Positions 21,807-34,032 of a DNA stretch of 64,000 nucleotides are shown one piece after another. A program made the translations under genes and the position numbers. The notes under the pieces were generated by a model that was not told where the DNA came from, did not search any database, and was given only the letters and a program-made list of their open reading frames with translations. This stretch comes from Taxawa tesnikishii (nom. ined.) (taxonomy: Eukaryota; Ascomycota; Dothideomycetes; Dothideales). Location: the NCBI GenBank assembly GCA_030247885.1, contig JAPDRO010000005.1:1364001-1428000 (forward strand), read 5' to 3'. Every line of letters begins with the position of its first letter. The stretch's first letter is position 1.

Positions 21807-24712
21807 ATGGCCAAAGACGAGAAGAAGCCCGACATCACAGACAAGTCCAAGGGCAAGGAGCCCGTCAGGAATGTTGATGGCTTCAACGGATTGAAACCCG
21901 CCGACAAGAAGGCGCAGGACGGTGAAAATGGCAAGAAGATCACAGATCTGCCTCCGGGTATGTTTGAGTGAATACAACCTCTGCTTGCCCGCAACGTGTG
22001 CTGACTTGGGCATTAGACGAGCTAAACGAGGAAGATCAGAAGCTCAAGGATGAGCTGGACATGCTAGTTGAGCGGTTACAGGTCGGTGCTGGATGTGTGT
22101 TTGTGCAAGGAAGGCGAGGCTGATGCGCTTGTCACACAGGAATCCGATTCGTCTCTATACAAGCCGGCCCTCGAAGCCATCAAGGATTCGATCAAAACCT
22201 CCACATCTTCTATGACCGCAGTACCCAAGCCTCTCAAGTTCCTGCGGCCACACTATGCGAAGCTGGTTCAGACTTACGAGGCTTGGCCTGCCGGTGATGA
22301 CAAAAACTCTCTGGCAGATATGCTGTCCGTGTTGGGTATGACAGCTTCCGAGGAAGATGCCCTGGATACCCTCAAATACCGTCTGTTGGCGCCAGCGCAA
22401 GATCTTGGGTCCTGGGGTCACGAATACATGCGGCATCTGGCGCTGGAGATTGGTCAGGACTACCAGAAGCGAGTCGATAACAACGAGGATACGGCCGAGC
22501 TGGAGAACCTGACCAGCACCCTCGTACCTTTCTTCCTCCGTCACAATGCGGAAGCCGATGCCGTGGACCTCCTTAGCGAGATGGAGCTCATTGAGCAGAT
22601 CGAGCAACACGTTGACGAGAACACTTACGCCAGAGTGTGCTTGTACATGGTCAGCATGGTCCCTCTCCTCACTTACCCAGACAACATTAGCTTCCTCAAG
22701 ACCGCGCACAACATTTACTTGAAGCACAACCAGCTCACGCAGGCCATCACTCTGGCCATCAGGTTGAACGACATGGACCTTATCAAGTCGGATTTCGCCT
22801 CAGCTAAAGACAAGTCGACACGGAGACAGTTGGGTTTCATCATCGGCAGGCAGAGGATACCGCTGGACTTGTCGGACGAGGAGAAGGATGATGATGAATT
22901 ATTGCAGGATTGCATCAACAATGTGAAGCTACCGGATCATTTCAAATCGCTTGGTAAGGAGCTCAACATTCTGGACCCAAAGGTGCCAGAGGACATCTAC
23001 AAATCGCATTTGGAATCCAGCAGGACGGCGGGCCTCACCAACACCGACTCTGCAAGGCACAACCTGGCAAGCGCATTCGTCAACGCCTTTGTCAACGCAG
23101 GTTTTGGTGATGACAAGCTCATGCTCGTTGAGGGTGGAATCAAATCGAGCTGGGTGTGGAAGACAAAGGAGGAGGGTCAGCTATCGACAACCGCGTCCCT
23201 GGGTGCTCTTACTTTGTGGGATGTCGAGGGAGGTCTGGACAAGATTGATACGTACACATACCCGACAGAAGATGCTATCAAGGCAGGCGCTGCGCTTGCA
23301 ACTGGTATCGTCAATTCCGGAGTCCGTCTGGATTCCGATCCAGCGATCGCTCTGCTCGGCGAGAACCTTGACGGCTCAAAGAGCAAGGCCATTCGCACCA
23401 CTTCGATGATGGGTCTTGGTCTTGCATATGCCGGCTCAAACCGCGAAGATCTCCTCGAGCTTCTCCTTCCTTTCGTCACGGACACATCTCTCGAGATGCA
23501 ACTTTCCGCCATGGCTGCTCTTTCACTCGGTATGATCTTTGTTGGTACGGCCAACTCGGACGTCAGCGAGGCAATCATCCAAACCTTCTTGGACGAGGAC
23601 CGGAATAAGCAGCTCAAGGACAAGTGGACTCGTTTCATGGCTCTGGGTCTTGCCCTCCTCTACTTCGGCCAGCAGGAAGAGGTTGACGTTATCCTCGAGA
23701 CTCTCAAGGCGATCGAACATCCAATGTCAAAGCCCACATCCGTTTTGGCTGAGGTGTGCGCTTGGGCCGGTACGGGTGCAGTGTTGAAGCTGCAGCAGCT
23801 GCTGCACATCTGCAATGAGCACATCGAGGAGTCCGACTCAGATGACAGGGCGGGTGACCAGCTTGTGCAGAGCTACGCCGTGCTGGGTCTTTCGCTGGTC
23901 GCCATGGGCGAAGATGTCGGCCAGGAGATGGTCCTCCGCCAATTCGGACACCTGATGCACTACGGCGAGTCCAACATCCGCAAGGCCGTCCCTCTCGCTA
24001 TGGGTCTCATCTCGCCCTCAAACCCTCAGATGAAGGTTTACGACACACTGTCACGCTACTCGCACGACAATGACAACGACGTTGCGATCAATGCTATCTT
24101 CGCCATGGGCATGTTGGGTGCAGGAACCAACAACGCGCGTCTGGCGCAGCTGCTCCGCCAACTCGCGAGCTACTACCACCGAGACCCCAACGCGTTGTTC
24201 ATGGTGCGCATCGCGCAGGGTCTGCTGCACATGGGTAAGGGCACACTCTCCATGTCGCCTTTCCACACCGAGCGCAGCGTCCTCTCGCGTGTTTCCGCCG
24301 CCGGTCTCCTCACCACCCTCATCTCGCTCATCGACGCGAAGCAGTTCATCCTCGGCCAGGACCACTACCTGCTCTACTTCCTCATCACTGCTATGCATCC
24401 CAGATTCCTGGTCACCCTGGACGAAGACCTAAAGCCCCTGCAGGTCAATGTTCGCGTCGGTCAGGCTGTCGATGTGGTCGGCCAGGCCGGTAAGCCGAAG
24501 ACGATCACGGGCTGGCAGACGCAGAACACGCCCGTCTTGCTGGCATATGGTGAGAGGGCTGAGCTCGAGGATGAGGAGTATATCTCCATGAGCAATGTGA
24601 TGGAGGGGCTCGTCATTTTGAGAAAGGTTCGTCTCCACAACGTCATCCCTGAACTATTCGAACCCGTGCTGACTGCTTGACACAGAATCCCGACTGGGAA
24701 GCTCAATCATAG
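21807..24712 (+). CDS. RPN1: RPN1, 26S proteasome non-ATPase regulatory subunit
   Basis: Large scaffold of the proteasome base (PSMD2 homologue), which binds ubiquitin-like domains and Ubp6. Exons: 21807-21957, 22017-22081, 22140-24626, 24686-24712; introns 59, 58 and 59 bp; 909 residues. Seen: a lysine/acidic N-tail, DELNEEDQKLKDELDMLVER, SSMTAVPKPLKFLRPHY, LADMLSVLGMT, then the PC repeats (for example GLGLAYAGSNREDLLELLLP, AALSLGMIFVG, AIFAMGMLGAGTNNARLAQL) and the end VMEGLVILRKNPDWEAQS. All exons stay in frame with no homopolymer slip. After the TAG a further 53 codons stay open in the same frame (see finding). Confidence 0.95.
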
Positions 24713-24874
24713 TATGACAAGCCTGCCCCACCCACGGATCCCTCCAGCAGACCGGATCCTTCCACGCATGTGAAGGAGTGGAACCAGGGCGCTTACGAAG
24801 GTGCCATACTTCGGCAACAGCTGCGGGAGGCTTTGAATAGGCACTACGCGAACCCTGACAGCGAGAGAAATTAA
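24713..24874 (+). other. In-frame open extension after the RPN1 stop, possible alternative last exon
   Basis: From 24713 the RPN1 frame continues for 53 codons to TAA (24872-24874). It is Pro-rich first (DKPAPPTDPSSRPDPS), then helical (QGAYEGAILRQQLREALNRH). The TAG itself reads CATAG, which could serve as a second acceptor for the last intron (24627-24712), keeping phase 0 and replacing the short tail. The normal RPN1 ending (KNPDWE) argues that the short form is the main product. Confidence 0.4.
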
Positions 24875-25132
24875 CGAAGGTTCTTCTCGCACTCTACAAC
24901 TATACTAGCACATCAGTATGCAGAGGATGCACGGATTTGACTGTGCTGCCCGCTGCTGGCTGCTGTCGATGGCGAGGGCAGCCTGGCGGTTGGCCGTTGG
25001 AGTCCGCTGGTATGCAGATAAGAAAGCATGAACTTAAACATTGTAATTTTAGATAGAGTAGCGTGTTGCAAAGGCGTCGCTTGATCGAACGGTATGTACA
25101 CACTGTTGCGAATGTGATCCCGCAGCCGGTCA

Positions 25133-26276
25133 TCAAGGGTATCCCTGCCTTTCACCACTCCTCTCATTCAACCCCCAAGCATGCACACTCGCATCATGCA
25201 CCGTAGCCCTACGCATATCCCTTGCAAACTTCCCCTCATACGTCCCTCCCGGGCTCGCGCGATGCATCACACACGTATTGTCCCACATCACCAAATCCCC
25301 ATCATTCTTCCACTCCACCGAAAACGTGTTCTCAGGCCTCGTCGCATGCCCATACAACCTATCGAACAAGTCCCGCGAGTCCTCGGGCGAGAGACCCTCG
25401 ATGTGATGCACGTGACTCGCAATGTACAAGTTCAACCTGCCACTAGGTTCGTGCTTCTGCACCAGCCTGTGTCTGCCCATCGGGTAGTCCGAGGGCTCTA
25501 CATCCGTCAAGAATTCCGGGAGGCGGTTTTGCGGGAGTGGAAGAGGGAGTGCGCGGCCACGTAGTCCTGTTCCAACAGCTCGCGTTGCAGTTCGGGAGGG
25601 AGGGAGGAGAAGGCGGCGCGGGTGTCGGCGAAGTCGGTGTTGCCCCCGTGCCTGCGGGTGGCAGACGAGCTGCGCGCAGGAGGGAGTAACTGCCTCTGCG
25701 CGGGTTGAAGGAGGAGTCGACGTGGAAGAGGCTGTTGCCCTGGGTTAGAGGCGATGTTAGTTGTTGCTTTGAGTGAGGCTGTATCAGAGAGACATGTAGC
25801 GAACAGAGAGGGCCGCGATCACATATGGTGACAGGAGACACGCACAGAGGAGGGGAATTTTGTAGTCGGCGGGAAGTTGAAGCTTTGGGGGAAAGGCGAC
25901 CGCCAACCTAAGACACGGATACTCTCCAACATACCTTGTTCATCGCAGCACGGTGACTAGTCAGCTCCGCAACGCTCCCGTCCTCGTTTAGGTTACTGAC
26001 GTCGAACAGCTGATCCGTACTCAATCTGTGTTTCTTCCCCTTGGCCGTGTAGGGCGCCACGTCGTCCAACTCTCCAAACAACGCGGCAAACTCGACATGG
26101 CTGGCATCATCTAAACCGGTCTTGCGGAAGACCAGGACACCATACTTGGTGATAGCGGCGTAAATCTCCCGAAAATCATCCTCTGAAATGGGAGAGGAGA
26201 AGTCCACACCTGACACCTCGGCTCCGAAGGTGGGGTGCAGTTCGGTGATTGAGATGGCGGATACGCTGTGAGGCAT
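25133..26276 (-). CDS. TauD/TfdA-family Fe(II)/2-oxoglutarate dioxygenase
   Basis: Non-heme iron dioxygenase of the taurine / 2,4-D dioxygenase type, probably acting on a sulfonate or phenoxy-type substrate. Exons: 26276-25935 and 25739-25133 (intron 195 bp). Motifs: HPTFGAEVSGVDFSSPI at the N-terminus, VLVFRKTGLDD, the iron ligand pair in LFHVDSSFNPRR, WKNDGDLVMWDNTCVMHRAS with the second His, and the oxoglutarate-binding Arg in RDMRRATV. Two single bases are missing, at the plus-strand C-run 25643-25647 and at 25516-25517. Conservation resumes right after each, so I treat them as sequence errors. Expected length 316 residues. Confidence 0.87.
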
Positions 26277-26735
26277 CGTGAGGTAAATCACATGTGTGTG
26301 AGACTCCTGGTTTGAGATGTAGAACAGGGCCAAAGGAAAGGAAACGCGATAGAGAGAGCATTACTTACTTACTGTGGTGGGTGGGTGGGGGGACCACGGA
26401 AGGCAGTGCACAGCTGATGTACATCGTCGAGACAAAAGGAGGGGTAAAGATATCTACCGACCGTAACAGGAAGTCCGACAGTGTAAGCCAATCAGCTGCT
26501 TCTATGCAGCTTGAGCCTCAAATCTTAGCACGGATCGTGTCTTGCCGCTTTAGATCCTCGAAACGCTTCTGTCGTGTAAGTACAAAGACAATCAGCTCGA
26601 CCTTCGTAGTTGTTGAAGACTCCGAGCCGTTGCGTCAAGCTTTCGTGGTGACTCCTAACCTTGCTGGCCCACCGGACTCTGCGGCCCTTTGACCTTGGCG
26701 AGCACGCGACCACCTCTGCGCTTCTGATCCTCCAC
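26277..26735. other. Intergenic between CLF1 3' end and the TauD gene
   Basis: About 460 bp holding the TauD promoter and the CLF1 3' region. No gene is supported. Confidence 0.5.
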
Positions 26736-28909
26736 TCACGCCGCACCGTTCTGCTCCTGCTTCCACTTCGCCGCCATAGCCGCCAACTTGGACAACTTGG
26801 CCGCGCTCTCGTCGTCGGCCGGGAAGACCCAGTCCATGTACTCTTCGAACTCGTTTTCGGCCAGCTTTCTCCGCTTCTTGACGCGCCGCGGCATCTGTTT
26901 CTCCACCTTGTCGAGGTCGGAGGCCGAGCCGTGGGTGGACTCGAAAGATTTCCAGGCGTTGAGGAGGGCGACGCGCTGAGAAACGCGGGTTAGTGAAAGG
27001 TGGGATGATAGGGTTGGGAGGGTCAGAAGGGTTAGGAGTGTGGGGTCGTGACAGATGTAAGGGTTAGACGATGGGGTGGTGGGCTGATGGCAAGGGTAAG
27101 AGGATGTGTAACCAGATGTGCTTACCTCTTCCTTCATATCCTTTTCCTTCATACTCTTGTATGCTCGTTCAAACACCTTGCGAGCGCGTCTCTTTGCCTC
27201 TTCGCTGACCGGCCTCTCCTCATCGCCCTCTTCCTCCTCTTCCTCGGCATCTGGCACGTTAATCTCAAAGTGCGCGTAGCTGATCCAGACTTTGACGTGA
27301 TCCGTCTTTTCGAGCAGGCGCTCGTAAAGCGATCGTGTCCTATCGTACTCGCCCTCTTCCTCCTCGAAATCTATGTACGCCTTCCACAACAGCTCCGGCA
27401 TATCGAGCTGCGGCTGGTCGACCGCGAGCTCGAAAATGGCCCGCGTGCGGTCTAGATCGTCCAGGCCTCGCTCCAGCTCCGCGAACTTGATCCATGCCTG
27501 GCAGTTGCTCGGGTTGTACTCGATGAACTTCTCGTACAGAGTGCGGCATCGCACGAACTCGAAGAGCTTCAGCTCGAGCTCGATATAGCCCCTGAACAGC
27601 TTGTTCTTGGGACACGTGCCGAGGGCGTGGCCGAGTGTTTTCCGTGCCGCCTGTAGCTGCATCTGCCGGATTTCGAACTGCGCCTTCGCGAGCCAAATTT
27701 TTGCGAATGTGAACTTTCTGTGCGGTACGATCTTCAGGCATTCCGTGTAGATCTGGCGGGCCCGATCCACATCCTTGGCCTCCATCTCCTCCCAGATGGC
27801 GTAGAAGATCCACAGGTAAATGTACCGTCTCCAATGCCGCTTCTCTTGTGACGGTGGCAGTTGTGCGATAGCCCGCTCGTAGACGTCGCGCGTGCGGTCC
27901 ACGTCCCCGAGGTCTCTTCTAACCGTGCGTAATCGAACCACGTGTCGTAGTTCTTAGGCTCTGCCTTGACCTGCTCTTCGTACTGCACCCGCCGCTTCGA
28001 GAGAATCACGTCCTCCACGCCTTCCCTGTCGCCATACTGTTTTTCGAACGTCGTGTAGCTCTTGTGCAGGATAGCCGATTTGGACCGTGGCATGCGATCC
28101 AGGGCGTATTTGTAGATTGCTCGCGCCCGCTCATACTCCTTGAGCTTTGCCTCGAATTTCGCGTACGCGATGAAGAGCTTCTCGTCCATAAAATCCTCAC
28201 CCAGGGTCTCGATTGCCATCCCGTACACTTCCCGCACCAGGTCACTCGTCCCGTACTCCTCCTCAAACCGGGCCCATTTGATCCAGTTCCTTGGCTCCGG
28301 ATGCACGATTGTGAAACGCTCAAAGATGGATCTCGCCCTCTCAATCTCTCCATAGCGCGTCTCGAGCTTGATGTAGGCGCCCCACGCGCCCTCGTCCGGC
28401 TCCCATGACATCCACCGCTCAAACACCTGCCGCGTTCCCTGGATATTCCCCAGCGTCTCCTCCATGTACACGTACTTGTACCAGAACTTGTCCACGCGGG
28501 GCAGGATGGTCACGGCGCGGTCCAACAGATTCCGCGCATGCGCTATATTCCTGTTCTTCATCTCGGCCTCGATGTACCTGATCCACAGCGGCACGTTGGT
28601 GCTATCGACGTCCAGCGCTCTCTCGAAGATACTCCGCGCCCTCCTGAACTCTTTCTGTTCCAGTTCCCAGGCGGCATACCGGAACCAGTTGCCCATGTTG
28701 AGCCGGTTGCGTCGCACATAGTTCTCGAATTCTGTGCGTTTTCGTCCTTGGTATTCGTGCAATTCCTCGAGGTCGGCGAAGCGCTGGGTAGGCGCTTGGA
28801 GGGCGGGTTCCTGACGGTCGACGGCCTCGCGCAAGAGCTGTTCGGCGCTGATCTGGATGGGCGCGGCGGCCTTGTTCTTGACCCTGGGAGGGCCGCGCGA
28901 GGAGTCCAT
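26736..28909 (-). CDS. CLF1: CLF1, crooked-neck-like HAT-repeat splicing factor
   Basis: Scaffold of the Prp19/NTC complex needed for spliceosome activation. Exons: 28909-27126 and 26975-26736; intron 150 bp with several TAACCC-like pieces. The protein is an array of HAT repeats: [84 protein letters not shown] and so on, with an acidic [10 protein letters not shown] stretch and a basic tail. One G is missing in the run 27905-27908 (plus-strand C4), between LEETSG and [15 protein letters not shown] repeats continue directly in the next frame. Expected length 674 residues, normal for the family. CLF1 is essential in yeasts, so the slip is very probably a sequence error. Confidence 0.93.
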
Positions 28910-29572
28910 GGCGGCACTGGGTGGTGGAGGTTTATCCGGCCGAGTGTGTAGCCTTCGTTAGCTGTATGGGCCAGGACGACAAACGGATTGACGCGTCTCG
29001 CGTGTCGGTAGGAGGAGTGAAGTGTTGGCGTTCAGAAGGTGATGGTCGAAAGTCTCGCGGCTCGCGCGTATATAAAGAGAAAGAGCCGCGCTGGATGCTC
29101 CCTCGCTCCTTCCACTTTTTGCGGAGAGCTCGGCTTGTGATTGCCAAGACTGGCGTTCTGGCGTCTGGCGTCTGGCGTCTGGCGTCTGGCGTCACTTGCC
29201 TACCCTGGTTTGGAAATCGCGTACGGAACAAGTACACTTTCTTCCGCCTTCTATGATACACCGGTAGTCCAACCCCTACCAACACACAGATTTTGCGGAG
29301 ACGGAGCTTTGCACCTATTCACCGTCACTCTCTCAAGGACAAACCCAAGCTCCACAATCACAGCGACCGACAGCGCAAGCGCGGACAACAACGACAACAA
29401 CAAGAACAACAGAGATATCTGGCAGACAGCACGGGTGAGCGAGTGCGTGCGCGTCACCTGCTCTGTCCTATCGCCCTCTGCACCCGCCTCTGCTCTGCTC
29501 CGCTCCCGACCACCGTACTGGAACCTGGAGGGAGAAACCTGAAGAAGACGATTGCGTGCAAGAACCGACGAG
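28910..29572. promoter_or_regulatory. CLF1/PRP31 divergent promoter with a CTGGCGT tandem repeat
   Basis: 663 bp between two spliceosome-factor genes on opposite strands. A 7-bp unit CTGGCGT is repeated about five to six times (about 29150-29194), and a TATATAAAG box lies near 29070. Confidence 0.6.
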
Positions 29573-31499
29573 ATGGCGACCATTGCGGACGAGCTGTTGA
29601 ACGATTTCGAGGACACTGGCTCCGAGGGCGAGGAGGAGAACGCAGGAGGGAGCGTGCAAGATGATGGAATCGTCGGCGGGCCATCTGCGAGGGGCCTTCG
29701 CAGACCCTCAGACCCCGCAGCGGAGGTCGGCGACATGGAGCTTGATGGAGACGAGGAGGAGGTAGAGGACGTGGATATGGACGGCGACGCAGCTGCTAAC
29801 GGCGCTGCGGAGCACGCAGAAGACGCAGAAGAGACGAAGGCGAGGGTGGAAAAATGCAGCTTGGCGCTGTCAGCGATGTGCGCTCAGTGGCGGGCTTGAT
29901 GAAGACGCTGGAACCAGTACTCGAGGTAAGCGAGCAACCCCATCACCATATGTGCAGCTTTGATTCACAACCAAGAATTAGACCTGACTTCGGCCTTGTG
30001 TTGCAGAAAATAGCACATTACCAGAACTTGCCGCCAGAGAAGCAGACCAGGAACGTTGGCTCGATCGAAGATAACCCAGAGTATCGTCTGTTGACCCAGT
30101 CGAACACGCTCTCCACCTCCATTGACGCCGAGATCATCCTCGTGCACAAATTCATCAGGGATCACTATTCTGTTCGCTTCCCGGAACTGGAAACATTTAT
30201 CGGCAACCCGCTCGACTACGCCAAGGCCGTAGCGATCATCGGAAATGGCCCGATGGAGAACATCAAGAGCATCTCGACATCCACAGACAACATGGTCGGT
30301 CAGTCGCTGAAGCAAGTCCTGGATGGACCGACGTTGATGGTCGTCACGGTCGAGGCCACCACCACGAGGGGACAGCCGCTCTCCGACGCGGAGCTTGCCA
30401 CTGTGAGAAAAGCTTGCGAGATGGTCTTGCGTCTTGACAAGGCCAAGATCACTCTGACTGAATACGTGCAATCGCGCATGAACATGTTCGCCCCCAACCT
30501 GACCACACTCATCGGATCCCTCACAGCAGCACAACTCATCAACTTCGCCGGCGGTATTACCGGCCTTGCCAAAACGCCGTCATGCAACATCCCACCCCTC
30601 GGATCGAAGAAGTCGACGCAAACCGGTTTCGCCACCAACGTGGGTGTCCGGCACCAAGGCTACCTCTACAACTCGCCTCTGATCAAGGAGATCCCCACAG
30701 ATCTGAAGAAGCAAGCCATGCGCATCGCCTCGGCCAAAATCGTCCTCGCCGCCCGCGTCGACCGCGTCCACGAATCTCCCGACGGTTCCACCGGCGAAAC
30801 ACTGAAACAGCAATGTTTGGACCGCCTCGACAAGCTCGTCGAGCCACCTCCAAACCGCGGTGCTCGCGCCCTCCCCGCCCCTGATGACAAGCCCGCACGC
30901 AAGCGCGGCGGTCGCCGCGCTCGCAAGGCCAAGGAAGCAACCGCCATGACCGATCTCCGCAAAGCACAGAACCGCATGGCCTTTGGCAAGGAAGAAGCAG
31001 AGGTCGGCTACGGCACAGGCGACGGCACGAAAGGCCTCGGCATGATCGGGCAAGCGGACGGCGGACGCGTGCGCGCGCAGCAGATCGACCAGCGCACGCG
31101 CGCTAAACTGTCCAAGAAGAATCCGGGCTGGGGCGGTGCCACCCCTCTAATCAATCCTCCGGTCTCGCGTCCACGTTCCGCGGTGGCTTCGGTGGATCGG
31201 CGGGCAATGCAACCGTGCTGCGGAATGCGGGACTCAGGACGACGGGTGTTGGGGGCGCAGGAACGAGCAGTGTGGCCTTCACGCCGGTGCAAGGGTTGGA
31301 GTTGGTGGATCCGAAGGTCAGGGAGGAGATGAATCGGAAAAGAAAGGCCGAAGAGGATCGTTGGTTCAGGGGCGGTACGTTTACCCAGGTGGGTAGTGCA
31401 GGAGGGGCCGGAGGTTCTGGCGGAGCGAATGGTGGGTTCAAAGTTCCTGCGTTGCCGGCTAAGAAGAAGGTTGATACGGGTGCGACGAGAGGTGCTTGA
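29573..31499 (+). CDS. PRP31: PRP31, U4/U6 snRNP splicing factor
   Basis: NOP-domain protein that binds the U4 5' stem-loop with Snu13 and bridges the tri-snRNP. Exons: 29573-29925 and 30007-31499 (intron 81 bp). Seen: an acidic N-tail (MATIADELLNDFED), the coiled region QSNTLSTSIDAEIILVHKFI, the Nop signature LTTLIGSLTAAQLINFAGGI, NIPPLGSKKSTQTGFA, HQGYLYNSPLIKEIP, a basic RKRGGRRARKAKE patch and the Prp31 C-terminal region ending GGFKVPALPAKKK. Two single bases are missing: one A in 29850-29854 and one C at 31156-31157. Expected length 615 residues. An essential gene in yeasts, so these look like sequence errors. Confidence 0.93.
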
Positions 31500-31942
31500 G
31501 CAATTGCAAGTGATCACGCTTATATGGCACTGGGCGAGGGGGAACGTGGAGAGCAGTGAGCTTCTCATCCTATAGTCCGGCGTCCTGGCGTTGTAAGATA
31601 GAATTGGAAGTCCTAACCTCAGAGAGGCCATGGCACTGCATCAGCATCACGGCGTGGAGTGCTCGGAAACCGAGAGTACAAGGGATGTGTAATTGGTATG
31701 CAGATGAATCTGCTGAACAGAGACAGAAAGCGTAGGCTAACCGTGAAGTATGCACCGCACCGTCTATTAGCTTATTACGGATCTGCATATCACTTATATA
31801 GAACATTATTACGAGAAATGAGATGGAGCTTCTGAAGTGGTGAGGTTGCTTCCATCTATAGCCACCTCTCGCACTACTTTTATCATGAGTTATCGAAACT
31901 TTGAAGGCATAGTTGAGCCGTACTCGCCAACGTCACTAGCTT
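31500..31942. other. Convergent 3' intergenic region
   Basis: About 440 bp between the 3' ends of PRP31 and the D-amino-acid oxidase gene. Nothing supportable. Confidence 0.5.
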
Positions 31943-32932
31943 TTATAGCTTTGACTGCGAAGGCCCACCCTGAGCAAGCTTGCATATCTTGTCAGCTATG
32001 CCGAAGGCGTATAAGTAACCTAGTCCACCGGCCCCGTAAGCATGGATGACATCCCCTCTCTCTCGACACGGATACCACCGTCACGGTATGGCCGAAATCC
32101 GACTATATCCCTGTCCACATCCGTTCTAGGATCAACCCAGTCGAATGCGTTATTCGTCAATCGATTGACCCGTCGTAGAATATCATGTTTTGTTTCCATG
32201 TCGATTTCGCTGTTGGTAGAATGTGGTTGACTGACACCTCCAAGAATGACACCCCGCTATGGGTCCGAGGAATAACATACGTATATGACGTGCCCTGAAA
32301 CAGTTTGACAGTATCCCAAGAACTCTTCACAAACATGGTTTGCCCGCGGACTGGATATGCTTCTGAATCTCCAGCAAGCTCCCGAGCACCAATCCCCGAT
32401 GCATTGACGAGGACATCAGCTCTTAGCAATTCTCGCGCCTCGTCCAATGTTTCCACAGTCTGGCGCACGAAACGCACACCTTTTCTTGTGAGCTCGGCGG
32501 AGATCCAGGGAGGAAATAAGTAGGATTGACGACTTGAGTAGTGTACGTGAAACCAATCCGAGCACCCATAGGAAGGTCTTCCTTGGGCAAGAATTCGAAA
32601 TCAGAAAAGTATCTTCGGTACCAGATTTTAGATTCGTCGCTTCTGTCGTCGTAATATTCTTCGATAGGTATGGACTGTATCCCGGCGTAAGGCTCGCGTT
32701 CCGCAAGAGCTTTGTAGTATTCCAACGACACCCGTTGCATTTCATGGTCACCATCCGGATGAGCAGCGAGTAGGGCGCCGGCCCAAGGGCTCGCCCAACC
32801 AGTTCCACCGTCACCAGGAAGGTCACGGGCCACGACCATGACCGTATGACCCCGGTCCGCGAGGAGGAGAGCGGCAGAAAGACCGACGATACCAGCGCCT
32901 ACGATTCCAATGGAGGGTAGCTGCTTAGCCAT
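31943..32932 (-). CDS. D-amino-acid oxidase, peroxisomal (C-terminal SKL)
   Basis: FAD enzyme that deaminates D-amino acids with release of hydrogen peroxide. The start is MAKQLPSIGIVGAG at 32932; a single coding exon is seen. Motifs: FAD loop GIVGAGIVGLSAALLL, DLPGDGGTGWASPWAGA, VLVNASGIGARELAGD, PVRGQTMFV, the substrate-site YVIPR and the C-terminal signature GGIRVE followed by HAYGAGGLGY. The protein ends QSKL, a canonical PTS1, consistent with peroxisomes. Three single bases are missing (32508-32510, 32240-32241 and 32053-32056 on the plus strand); the family sequence and the SKL end are recovered after each, so sequence error is likely. Expected length about 330 residues. No intron was needed. 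Confidence 0.88.
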
Positions 32933-33394
32933 GATGCGGGAACAAGAACTCAGCCCCACGTGCTCGAGCACAGGAAGACGTGCAAAGAAGTTGAGGATGA
33001 TTCCGAGCGGGCCTTTAGCTCCCTTCCACAAATCGATCACGAACCGTAAAGTGATGTCCAGCAGATCCAGACTTCCGTCCTTTATTGTTCTTGCCAACGC
33101 GAAGGTCTCGTACTACACCGATCGGCAACGAGCGACCATAGCTGTTTTCACCTCTTGCTCGCCCCAGTCGAATAACGGTGCGCTCAATGTCGGCTTTTGT
33201 CGGCTTAGACCCGCTGACACTGCGCTGAGCACAATCGGTGTTTCGAAGCCGAGAAGGAATTCGGCTCCGAGCGGTTCAGGCCCTCGAATACGATATACCC
33301 TGAAGAAGGGGTCGTCCAGCCCCATGACACACAATTTCTGATCGAACCCGTACTTGCGGCTGCTGTGACTGCTCTTCGATGAAGCTTCAAACAT
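32933..33394 (-). other. Open frame upstream of and in phase with the D-amino-acid oxidase
   Basis: From an ATG at 33394 (MFEASSKSSHSSRKYGFDQ) the oxidase frame is open for 93 codons to a single TAG (33113-33115), then open again through 33112-32933 (YETFALARTIKDGSLDLLD, ILNFFARLPVLEHVGLSS) into the oxidase ATG. I recognise no family. It may be a separate small gene, a chance open 5' leader, or an N-terminal extension broken by one stop. Not needed for oxidase function. Confidence 0.3.
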
Positions 33395-34032
33395 GAATGC
33401 TACCTCTTGAACTACTTTTCTTATACAAGACTCTTATCTACTGCATATCCAGTCTTCTCTAGGCCTGCTCGAATCCAGGGCCGAAAAGCCATTTGAAATC
33501 CTGCGGACAGCCCTCCGTTGCGCCCAGCGACATGCGGGCGACCTTGACCCACATAGGACCCTTCACTGGGCACGAATGTGCCAACCCACCGTTCTCATAT
33601 GGCTTTGCAGCCCTCTTCCGTCAAGACGCTCTCAATATTCCCCATCTTGGCAACTTCCGTGATATCAGCTGCTACCCGATGATGCACGTACTTCGTGCCG
33701 TCTTCTGATCCTTCAACAGAGTACAACGTATCTGAAACTCTTGTTATTGCCAGCTCATATGCAACTGTGCTTTGCTTTTATCACTATACATGTAGAGTGC
33801 TGACATAGCGGGATCGGGGTACTCGTGCTCTGACAACAGGTTAGATTAACTTATAGTCCGCCGAATTACCGGTCGCTAGGGGAACACACCGACCACCTGC
33901 TTCATCATCCCTCTCTCTGCTCTTTGCAAATGCAAGCGCCGACATACCAACCGTCCCGTCATCGTTCATTGCTTCTCCGTTTTGGACGACACCCAGTTAT
34001 CTCACCTCTGACACTTCCACTCAAGTCCGACA
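33395..34032. other. Intergenic before the lineage-specific gene
   Basis: About 640 bp. Short open frames exist but none is convincing. No repeat is seen. Confidence 0.5.

Noticed and set aside
27000-27070. TAACCC-like pieces in the CLF1 intron as a telomere remnant
   Set aside because: Units are scattered and mixed with other pyrimidine-rich sequence inside a normal GT..AG intron.
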